Assembly: GCA_030633225.1 (NCBI GenBank)
Contig: DAOVTF010000159.1
Coordinates: forward strand, 1-5,236
Origin: Flavobacteriaceae bacterium
GTDB taxonomy: Bacteria; Bacteroidota; Bacteroidia; Flavobacteriales; Flavobacteriaceae
Length of the DNA: 5,236 nucleotides
Reading direction: 5' to 3'
In this document: positions 1-5,236 of the stretch, in pieces
Layout: every line of letters starts with the position of its first letter
Numbering within the stretch: position 1 is the stretch's first letter
Made by a program: the position numbers and the translations under genes
Notes under the pieces: model-generated
Told to the model about the DNA's origin: nothing
What the model saw: only the letters and a program-made list of their open reading frames with translations
Database searches by the model: none

Positions 1-1578
1 AGTTGGTATATTTGAATCAACCACCAGCAAAGGAATAATTTCTACTGCACCACCAATTAATATGGCAACTGTAGTTAAAATAGTAAATAAAACTGTTCTT
101 CTTTCTAACCATGAATGCCATCCTTCTCCTGTAATTCTTGAAGAACTTATTTTTTTCAATGGAACAGCTTCTGCCAATTCATCTTCAACAACACTTCCTA
201 CTTTTGCTGTTTTTACCAAGTTATACGCCATGATAAGAAATCCAATAAAGTATAATGTACCACCAAAAGCTCTCATGGCATACATTGGTAAAATTTGAGT
301 AACAGTTTCCAAAAAGTTACCATATACTAAAGTTCCATCAGGATTAAACTGCTTCCACATAGCAGCTTGTGTAAAGCCTGCTACATAAAGAGGTATGGCA
401 TAAAATAAAATACCCAAAGTACCTATCCAAAAATGAGTATTGGCTAATTTTGTAGAATACAATTCTGTTTTCCATAATTTTTTTGCTAACCAATAAAGCA
501 TTCCTGCAATGATAAACCCGTTCCAGGCTAAAGTACCAATGTGCACATGACCAACGATCCAGTCTGTATAATGACCAATAGCATTTAAATTTTTAAAAGA
601 AAGCATTGGACCTTCAAACGTTGACATACCATAACCGGTAATTGCAACAACAAAGAATTTTAAAATAGGATCTTCTCTCACTTTATCCCAAGCACCACGT
701 AAGGTTAATAAACCATTAATCATACCACCCCATGAAGGGAAAATTAGCATGATAGAGAATACAGTACCCAAGTTTTGGGCCCACTCAGGTAAAGCAGTAT
801 ATAATAAATGGTGAGGTCCTGCCCATATATAAATAAATATCAAAGTCCAAAAGTGAATTATTGATAATCTATAGGAGTAAACGGGTCTGTTTGCAGCTTT
901 TGGTACAAAATAATACATTAAACCCAACATAGGTGTAGTTAAGAAAAATGCCACCGCATTATGGCCATACCACCATTGTACCAAGGCATCTTGAACACCG
1001 GCATATACAGAATAGCTTTTAAAAGCAGATACAGGAATTTCTAAATTATTAAAAATATGTAAAACAGCAATAGTTACAAATGTTGCTATATAGAACCAGA
1101 TGGCAACGTAAATATGACGTTGACGTCTTTTTATCATGGTACCAATCATATTAATACCCATTACTACCCAGATAAGAGTAATAGCAATGTCAATAGGCCA
1201 TTCTAATTCAGCATATTCTTTTGATGAAGTAAGACCCAAGGGTAATGTAATTGCTGCTGCAACAATAATTAATTGCCACCCCCAAAAATGTATTTTACTC
1301 AACGCATCACTAAACATTCTAGTTTTGAGTAATCGTTGCATTGAATAATACATTCCAACAAAAAAACCATTTCCTACAAAAGCAAAAATAACAGAATTTG
1401 TGTGTAATGGTCGTAATCGACCGAAACTTAACCATGAAATTCCTTCCATGTAATTTGGAAAATTAAATAAAAAGGCGACCATTAGCCCGACAAGCATGCC
1501 AACAACACCCCATACAACTGTAGCAATGAAAAACATTTTTACAATCTTGTTGTCATAATAAAATTGTTCTTTTTCCAT
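1..1578 (-). CDS. ccoN: cbb3-type cytochrome c oxidase, fused subunits I and II (CcoNO), 3' end beyond window
   Basis: This is the catalytic subunit of the high-affinity cbb3 terminal oxidase of the inner membrane, which reduces O2 to water and pumps protons. The 526 residues seen are open to the left edge without a stop. Visible ligands fit CcoN: H59 and H346 for low-spin heme b, H344 for heme b3, and H206 (in WWYGHN), H256 and H257 for CuB. Y250, six residues before H256, fits the Tyr that is cross-linked to a CuB His in this family. About twelve hydrophobic helices span residues 14-455. A polar linker (about 456-488) is followed by a further helix (about 494-518) in the run LFTILTTVAILIGGAVEIIP, which resembles the N-terminal anchor of CcoO, so this is a CcoN-CcoO fusion; the CcoO heme c domain would lie outside the window. 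The ATG lies 23 bp after the ccoS stop with no Shine-Dalgarno, as is usual in Bacteroidota. It is probably cotranscribed with ccoS. Identification as CcoN is very secure; the fusion is secure as far as the window reaches. Confidence 0.97.
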   Translation of the reverse strand, partial: MEKEQFYYDNKIVKMFFIATVVWGVVGMLVGLMVAFLFNFPNYMEGISWLSFGRLRPLHTNSVIFAFVGNGFFVGMYYSMQRLLKTRMFSDALSKIHFWGWQLIIVAAAITLPLGLTSSKEYAELEWPIDIAITLIWVVMGINMIGTMIKRRQRHIYVAIWFYIATFVTIAVLHIFNNLEIPVSAFKSYSVYAGVQDALVQWWYGHNAVAFFLTTPMLGLMYYFVPKAANRPVYSYRLSIIHFWTLIFIYIWAGPHHLLYTALPEWAQNLGTVFSIMLIFPSWGGMINGLLTLRGAWDKVREDPILKFFVVAITGYGMSTFEGPMLSFKNLNAIGHYTDWIVGHVHIGTLAWNGFIIAGMLYWLAKKLWKTELYSTKLANTHFWIGTLGILFYAIPLYVAGFTQAAMWKQFNPDGTLVYGNFLETVTQILPMYAMRAFGGTLYFIGFLIMAYNLVKTAKVGSVVEDELAEAVPLKKISSSRITGEGWHSWLERRTVLFTILTTVAILIGGAVEIIPLLVVDSNIPT

Positions 1579-1601
1579 ATAAAAATTAAGTTAGTTATTA
1601 A

Positions 1602-1784
1602 TCAAGGTTTAGTATTATTTTTATCAGTATTATCAACTTTCACTAACTCATCATCAAAAAGCATACGAACAGATGGTGTGTAAACATCATCATATTGACC
1701 TGATTTCACAGATTTTATAAACAATATAAAAAAAATAATTGCTATAAACAGGCTTGCAATGATAAGCATGAATAGGATATTCAC
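1602..1784 (-). CDS. ccoS: cbb3 oxidase assembly protein CcoS, GTG start
   Basis: This 60-residue membrane protein of the CcoS family is required for inserting heme and copper cofactors into CcoN during oxidase maturation. It has one N-terminal transmembrane helix (about residues 3-23), followed by the family signature: a short basic stretch, then SGQYDD, TPSVRMLFDDE, and a polar tail. Length and motif spacing match the usual 45-65 residues. The start is GTG (1782-1784): an in-frame TAA lies five codons upstream (1797-1799), and the next ATG is codon 6, which would cut into the membrane helix. The gene sits 103 bp after ccoI and 23 bp before ccoNO, a typical position. The gap before it carries a perfect inverted repeat and a possible promoter of its own. 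Family assignment rests on the tail motif and on context, and is secure; the GTG start is likely but not proven. Confidence 0.93.
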   Translation of the reverse strand: MNILFMLIIASLFIAIIFFILFIKSVKSGQYDDVYTPSVRMLFDDELVKVDNTDKNNTKP

Positions 1785-1806
1785 TTTTGAGTTTTTTTAG
1801 TTAAAA

Positions 1807-1850
1807 CAAATTAAAGAAATGTTCAAAATCAAAAACATGATAAAAGTCAT
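1807..1850 (-). promoter_or_regulatory. putative ccoS-ccoNO promoter with Crp/Fnr-type site
   Basis: On the minus strand, a palindrome ATGAC-TTTT-ATCAT (1837-1850, centre 1843.5) is followed by TTAATTTG (1807-1814). The latter matches five of the six fixed bases of the Bacteroidota -7 element TAnnTTTG. A start of transcription near 1803 would place the palindrome centre at about -40 and leave a leader of about 19 nt before the ccoS GTG. The spacing is almost the same as in the ccoI upstream region, and the two sites share 11 of 13 bases on the minus strand. A clear -33 element is not seen, which suits an activated promoter. This is inference from pattern and spacing; AT-rich DNA yields such matches easily. 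Confidence 0.4.
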
Positions 1851-1860
1851 GTTTTTGATT
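1827..1860. repeat. perfect 14-bp inverted repeat between ccoI and ccoS
   Basis: The arms AATCAAAAACATGA (1827-1840) and TCATGTTTTTGATT (1847-1860) are exact reverse complements around a 6-nt loop. RNA from either strand could fold into a 14-bp stem with three G-C pairs. On the ccoI-ccoS transcript the stem lies 27 nt after the ccoI stop codon and 42 nt before the ccoS start. It may attenuate or end ccoI transcripts, or protect or mark a processing site on the mRNA. The trailing U-run is broken (TTGAAC follows the arm), so it is not a textbook terminator. Its centre also resembles a Crp/Fnr operator. Confidence 0.6.
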
Positions 1861-1887
1861 AAATAATTAACATTTGATTAACAAGTG

Positions 1888-4263
1888 CTAATATAATATT
1901 TTTTTTGCTAAATAATTGGTACTAATAGTAACAAATAATACAACTGATATTGAACTTATAGGCATTAGTATTGCCGCAACAATTGGAGATAGATTTCCTG
2001 TTACTGCAAATAACATACCTACAATATTATAAATGAAGGAAATTATAAAACTTATTTTAATGATTGTTATGGTTTTATGCGAGAGTTTAATAAAGTCTGG
2101 AAGTTTGTCAAATTTATCAGCATCTAAAATACCATCACATGCTGGAGAAAACACATTGATATTTTCTGAAATTGCAATTCCAACATTACTTTGAGCTAAA
2201 GCACCTGCATCGTTCAAGCCATCACCTAACATCATTACATTTCTATTATCATTTTGTAATGTCTTGATATATTGCAATTTGTCTTCAGGTTTTTGTCCAA
2301 ATAAAATTTGAGACTCATTAGGTAAAATACTTTCTAAGTTTTGTTTTTCGCCTTCATTGTCTCCCGAAAGAATTGCGATTTTAAAGTTGGAAGCTAAAGC
2401 CTTAAATACCTCTAACAATCCTTTTCTATAAGAATTTTGAAAAACATATTTACCTTTAATTATATTGTTAAATTTAATATAAATACTGGTTTGATTATTT
2501 TGAATTTCATTAGAATTAACAAAACTAGAAGAGCCAATTTTTATTTCAACATTATTAATTTTACCGCTTATACCTTTCCCAAGAAATTCTTTAAAATTTA
2601 ACACATTATGTTCTTCTGCTGTCTCTAAATTATCATAAAGCATTCTACTTAATGGATGGTTTGATGCTCTAAGAATTGATTTGACCTGACTTAATTCATC
2701 ATCACTTAAACCTTTTCCATTATATTGAATATTTGCATTTTTATTTGATGTTATTGTGCCCGTTTTATCAAAAACCAAAGTATTTACTTTAGCTATAGCT
2801 TCAATAATATTTGTGTTTTTTAAATAGAATTTTTCTTTACCAAAAATTCGTATCATATTTCCTAAGGCAAAAGGTGCGGAAAGTGCTAAGGCACAAGGGC
2901 AAGCAATAATTAAGACAGCTGAAACAACTTGAAATGCCATAGATCGATCTGTAAAATACCAATATATCCCAGCAAATAGAGCTATACCTAATATGATAAA
3001 AGTAAAATATTTGCTAATAGAATCTGTAAGTGTTTTAATATTTTTATTGGAGTTCTTTTGAAAAACATCATTACTCCAAAGTTGGGTTAAATAGCTTTGA
3101 GCAACCGTTTGTAGAACTTCCATTTCAATGGCACCATTGGTTTGTTTACCGCCTGCAAAAATTTTATCACCAGAATTTTTAGTTACTGGCATTGACTCGC
3201 CAGTTACAAAACTATAATCTAAGAGCGCATTTCCGTTTAATAAAATGCCGTCTACAGGTATGATCTCTTCATTTCTTATTAATAGTCGGTCTCCCTTTTT
3301 AATATTATGAACTGCAATATCATTTTTTGATTTATCTCTATTAACTTTTGTTACTGCGATTGGAAAATACGATTTGTAATCTCGTTCAAATGATAAGAAG
3401 CTATAGGTTTTTTGCTGAAATATTTTTCCTAATAATAAAAAGAAAATTAAACCAGTTAAGCTGTCAAAAAAACCTTGACCGGTATTGGTTGTAACTTCAT
3501 AAGTACTTCTAATAAATAATACTAAAATTCCAAGTGAAATTGGCACATCAATATTTAAAATACCATGTTTTAATCCTTTATAAGCTGATATAAAATAATC
3601 TTTTGCCGAATAAAACACGGCAGGAATTGTTAAGGCTAACATTAAGCCTCTAAAAAATGGTTTGAATTGATCTAACCAATATTCTTCCATTTGAAAATAC
3701 TCTGGAAAAGATAACATCATAACATTGCCAAAAGCAAATCCGGCAACAGCAACTTGATAAATTAATTTTCTATTTATTTTTGACTCAGAATTGTCTGCGT
3801 CATCTAAACTAATATAAGGTTCATAGGCGATGGAAGTAATCAATTCGGCAACTTCTCGAAGTGAAATTTGAGAGCTTTTATATGTAATTCTAACCTCTTT
3901 TTTTGGAAAATTAACTATAGATGTTTTAACACCACTATTTAATTTAGTAAGATTTTCTAAAACCCAAATACATGAACTGCAATGAATACTTGGAATGTTA
4001 AAATTAACAACGCAAGTATCACCATCATTAAATTCAATTATTTTATTTGCAATTTCTTCATTGTCAAGAAAGTTATATTTGCCTTTTATTTCTTTTGGAA
4101 TTGTACCTGGAGTTTGTTCTAAATCGTAGTAACAGGAAAGTTCGTTTTGATTTAAGATCTCATAAACTGTTTTACACCCATTACAGCAAAACGGTTTATC
4201 ATCAAATATAATTCTATCAGAATTACATTCAGTACCACAATGAAAGCAAGGGTTTTTAGGCAT
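1888..4263 (-). CDS. ccoI: copper-translocating P1B-type ATPase CcoI/FixI for cbb3 oxidase assembly
   Basis: This 791-residue inner-membrane Cu(I) pump of the CcoI/FixI type supplies copper for the CuB site of cbb3 oxidase rather than giving bulk copper resistance. In order it has: a Cys-rich N-terminal metal-binding domain (C6/C9, C13, C26/C27/C30, C44); a heavy-metal-associated domain (about 84-150) with the copper site C95-SS-C98; four membrane helices (about 167-283); the actuator loop TGES (354-357); the translocation motif CPC (455-457); the phosphorylation motif DKTGT with D499; the P1B-type HP motif (H536-P537); the hinge GDGLND (680-685); and two final helices with Y745-N746 and M767xxSS771. 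All catalytic elements are intact and the length is normal. The ATG is fixed by two in-frame TAA codons starting 12 nt upstream. The cysteine-rich N-terminus and the ccoS-ccoNO neighbours favour CcoI over CopA. It is the first gene of the minus-strand cluster, transcribed away from the Crp/Fnr regulator. Confidence 0.97.
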   Translation of the reverse strand: MPKNPCFHCGTECNSDRIIFDDKPFCCNGCKTVYEILNQNELSCYYDLEQTPGTIPKEIKGKYNFLDNEEIANKIIEFNDGDTCVVNFNIPSIHCSSCIWVLENLTKLNSGVKTSIVNFPKKEVRITYKSSQISLREVAELITSIAYEPYISLDDADNSESKINRKLIYQVAVAGFAFGNVMMLSFPEYFQMEEYWLDQFKPFFRGLMLALTIPAVFYSAKDYFISAYKGLKHGILNIDVPISLGILVLFIRSTYEVTTNTGQGFFDSLTGLIFFLLLGKIFQQKTYSFLSFERDYKSYFPIAVTKVNRDKSKNDIAVHNIKKGDRLLIRNEEIIPVDGILLNGNALLDYSFVTGESMPVTKNSGDKIFAGGKQTNGAIEMEVLQTVAQSYLTQLWSNDVFQKNSNKNIKTLTDSISKYFTFIILGIALFAGIYWYFTDRSMAFQVVSAVLIIACPCALALSAPFALGNMIRIFGKEKFYLKNTNIIEAIAKVNTLVFDKTGTITSNKNANIQYNGKGLSDDELSQVKSILRASNHPLSRMLYDNLETAEEHNVLNFKEFLGKGISGKINNVEIKIGSSSFVNSNEIQNNQTSIYIKFNNIIKGKYVFQNSYRKGLLEVFKALASNFKIAILSGDNEGEKQNLESILPNESQILFGQKPEDKLQYIKTLQNDNRNVMMLGDGLNDAGALAQSNVGIAISENINVFSPACDGILDADKFDKLPDFIKLSHKTITIIKISFIISFIYNIVGMLFAVTGNLSPIVAAILMPISSISVVLFVTISTNYLAKKILY

Positions 4264-4287
4264 ATTGTATTATTAGAAATATGTTGA

Positions 4288-4318
4288 CAAATTTCATATA
4301 AATAATTCACATTAAAAA
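4288..4318 (-). promoter_or_regulatory. putative ccoI promoter
   Basis: The minus strand carries GAAATTTG (4288-4295), matching five of six fixed bases of the Bacteroidota -7 element TAnnTTTG. A T-run (4314-4318) stands where the -33 TTG would be expected. A start near 4284 would leave a leader of about 21 nt before the ccoI ATG and put the centre of the neighbouring palindrome (4325.5) at about -41, the usual class II activator position for Crp/Fnr proteins. The poor -33 match suits dependence on an activator. No transcript data support it here. Confidence 0.4.
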
Positions 4319-4332
4319 GTGATAAATATCAT
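4319..4332. promoter_or_regulatory. putative Crp/Fnr-family operator in the divergent ccoI/regulator region
   Basis: GTGAT-AAAT-ATCAT contains a perfect TGAT-N4-ATCA inverted repeat (4320-4331). It agrees with 8 of the 10 fixed bases of the FNR box TTGAT-N4-ATCAA and keeps its spacing. It lies between the divergent ccoI and regulator genes, 36 bp before the regulator's start codon on the other side. The adjacent gene encodes a Crp/Fnr protein, so binding by that protein is the simplest reading: activation of ccoI, and probably repression of the regulator's own promoter, since the site overlaps that promoter's -33 region. Confidence 0.55.
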
Positions 4333-4340
4333 ATTTTGTA

Positions 4341-4348
4341 TAAATTTG
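4341..4348 (+). promoter_or_regulatory. putative -7 element of the Crp/Fnr regulator gene
   Basis: TAAATTTG matches every fixed base of the Bacteroidota -7 consensus TAnnTTTG. A start of transcription near 4352 would give a leader of only about 10 nt before the ATG at 4362, so the mRNA would be nearly leaderless. The -33 position (about 4319-4321, GTG rather than TTG) falls inside the Crp/Fnr-type palindrome, suggesting that a bound regulator would block this promoter. Confidence 0.45.
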
Positions 4349-4361
4349 CCACAACTAAAAA

Positions 4362-5057
4362 ATGAGTATGAAATCGCAATGCGAAAAATGTGTAATTAGA
4401 GATTTAAATTCTCTAAATTCAATTCCACCAGAAGATCTATTAGGTGTCTCAAATAATAAAACTACTATACATATAAAAAGAGGAGAAGTAATTTTTAGCG
4501 AAGGCACTTCATTGAAGGGAGTTTATTGTTTACGCAATGGTAAATGCAAATTGACAAAATTAGCTCCAAATGGTAAAGAACAAATTGTAAGGTTTATAAA
4601 AAAAGGTGAATTAGTAGGGCATAGGTCTGTTATTAGTAATTCTGTGGCTCATTTAACAGTTACTGCTTTAGAAGAAATGGATGTTTGTTTTATTCCTAAA
4701 AATGAAATTTTAGAATTGTTTAAGAAAAACTCAGATTTTTCATTTGAAATTACTAAATCATTAGCAGAAGATTTAGATGAGGCAAATGCGTCTATTGCTA
4801 ATATGGCTCAGAAAAATGTAAGAGAACGCTTGGCTGAATCTCTTTTGTTCTTTGAAAAAATATTTGGAGTTGACAATGAAGGATATGTATCAGTTACATT
4901 AACAAGAGAAGAGATTGCAAATGCAATTGGTACAGCAACAGAATCTACAATTCGATTACTTTCTGAATTTAACAAGGAAGGATTTATTTCTTTATCTGGT
5001 AAGAAAATCAAGATAGAAGATAAAGTAAAATTACAACACCTTACCGAAGGTTTTTAA
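4362..5057 (+). CDS. Crp/Fnr-family transcriptional regulator, FNR-like with incomplete Cys set
   Basis: This 231-residue cytoplasmic regulator has an N-terminal cyclic-nucleotide-binding-type beta barrel (about residues 25-120), a dimerisation helix (about 125-165) and a C-terminal winged helix-turn-helix (about 178-222). The recognition helix contains E194-x3-R198, equivalent to E209 and R213 of E. coli FNR; I197 stands where FNR has S212. C7 and C10 align with FNR Fe-S ligands C20 and C23, and C109 (in VCFIP) aligns with C122 (in VCEIP). The position of C29 is N16. Extra cysteines C56 and C62 lie in the barrel. An oxygen- or redox-sensing cluster is therefore possible but not assured. The ATG at 4362 is the first after an in-frame TAA (4356-4358); a second ATG at 4368 would remove only two residues. 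Divergence from ccoI and a shared palindrome suggest that it controls the cbb3 cluster and itself. Family membership is certain; the signal sensed is inference. Confidence 0.95.
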   Translation: MSMKSQCEKCVIRDLNSLNSIPPEDLLGVSNNKTTIHIKRGEVIFSEGTSLKGVYCLRNGKCKLTKLAPNGKEQIVRFIKKGELVGHRSVISNSVAHLTVTALEEMDVCFIPKNEILELFKKNSDFSFEITKSLAEDLDEANASIANMAQKNVRERLAESLLFFEKIFGVDNEGYVSVTLTREEIANAIGTATESTIRLLSEFNKEGFISLSGKKIKIEDKVKLQHLTEGF

Positions 5058-5085
5058 TTTATAAGTACTAGGTTTAAACAATTTT

Positions 5086-5121
5086 AAAAATCTCCTAAAT
5101 TTAATAATTTAGGAGATTTTT
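5086..5121. terminator. bidirectional intrinsic terminator between convergent genes
   Basis: Two 16-nt arms (5086-5101 and 5106-5121) are exact reverse complements around the loop TAAT. The core TCTCCTAAATT pairs with AATTTAGGAGA, and A- and T-runs flank the stem, so a U-tract follows the hairpin on either strand. It lies 28 bp after the regulator's stop codon and directly abuts the stop codon of the aminotransferase gene on the other strand. It should end both convergent transcripts. The rest of 5058-5085 shows nothing notable. Confidence 0.9.
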
Positions 5122-5236
5122 TTATTTTTGAAACTCTTGAATCGTTTTCTTAATAATTTCTATACAATCCATTAATTGATCTTCATTAATTACTAGAGGA
5201 GGAGCAAACCTAATAATATTACCATGTGTTGGTTTG
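5122..5236 (-). CDS. rocD: ornithine aminotransferase, C-terminal fragment (cut by window edge)
   Basis: Only the last 37 residues plus stop are in the window, reading [19 protein letters not shown] and on to a TAA at 5122-5124. The run [14 protein letters not shown] followed by an amphipathic helix matches the C-terminal end of class III PLP-dependent aminotransferases, and most closely ornithine--oxo-acid transaminase, which converts ornithine and 2-oxoglutarate to glutamate semialdehyde and glutamate in arginine and proline metabolism. The PLP lysine and the substrate-binding region lie outside the window, so a related aminotransferase such as acetylornithine aminotransferase cannot be fully excluded. 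It converges on the Crp/Fnr gene and shows no functional link with the oxidase cluster. Confidence 0.85.
   Translation of the reverse strand, partial: KPTHGNIIRFAPPLVINEDQLMDCIEIIKKTIQEFQK

Noticed and set aside
62..298. Plus-strand open frame of 78 codons
   Set aside because: It lies antisense inside ccoNO, whose protein is clearly conserved. The antisense peptide has no recognisable domain and the frame follows from codon bias on the opposite strand.
1136..1348. Plus-strand open frame of 70 codons
   Set aside because: It is antisense to the helix 2-5 region of CcoN; hydrophobic-looking residues on the reverse strand are a by-product of membrane-helix codons.
1827..1860. Inverted repeat as a mobile-element end or CRISPR-like repeat
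   Set aside because: It is a single copy with no transposase, target duplication or repeated spacer pattern nearby.
1888..4263. General copper-resistance ATPase (CopA) as an alternative for the P-type ATPase
   Set aside because: The extra Cys-rich N-terminal domain before the heavy-metal domain, and the adjacent ccoS and ccoNO, point to the oxidase-assembly type CcoI.
4264..4361. Small RNA or riboswitch in the divergent gap
   Set aside because: The 98-bp gap is AT-rich, is accounted for by two promoters and one operator, and contains no stable hairpin with a U-tract.
4808..5011. Minus-strand open frame of 67 codons
   Set aside because: It is antisense to the conserved DNA-binding domain of the Crp/Fnr regulator, and it has no recognisable domain.

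Overview
The window looks like chromosomal DNA from a member of the Bacteroidota, most likely Flavobacteriaceae. The base composition is strongly AT-rich, the genes lack Shine-Dalgarno sites, promoter-like TAnnTTTG elements are present, and a fused CcoN-CcoO oxidase gene sits next to a divergent Crp/Fnr regulator. This is an inference from sequence character and gene order; no taxonomic search was possible.

Layout. Positions 1-4263 on the minus strand hold the start of a cbb3-type cytochrome c oxidase cluster, read in the order ccoI (copper P-type ATPase, 1888-4263), ccoS (small assembly factor, 1602-1784), ccoNO (catalytic subunit fused to the start of CcoO, 1578 down to the left edge, incomplete). 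A 98-bp divergent control region (4264-4361) separates ccoI from a plus-strand Crp/Fnr-family regulator (4362-5057). A strong bidirectional hairpin terminator (5086-5121) then separates the regulator from the convergent C-terminal end of an ornithine aminotransferase gene (5122-5236, cut by the right edge). No stretch longer than 300 bases lacks a gene.

How it fits together. CcoNO is the high-affinity oxygen-reducing subunit. CcoI moves copper across the inner membrane for its CuB site, and CcoS is needed to put the cofactors into CcoN. The regulator has an FNR-like but incomplete cysteine set, with three of the four E. coli-type Fe-S ligands at equivalent positions, so it is the natural candidate for oxygen- or redox-responsive control of the cluster. 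Two similar Crp/Fnr-type palindromes lie at nearly the same distance upstream of weak -7-like elements, one ahead of ccoI and one ahead of ccoS. The second lies inside a perfect 14-bp inverted repeat.

No wholly new system is evident. The points most worth a second look are the paired operators, the unusual FNR ligand set and the ccoNO fusion.
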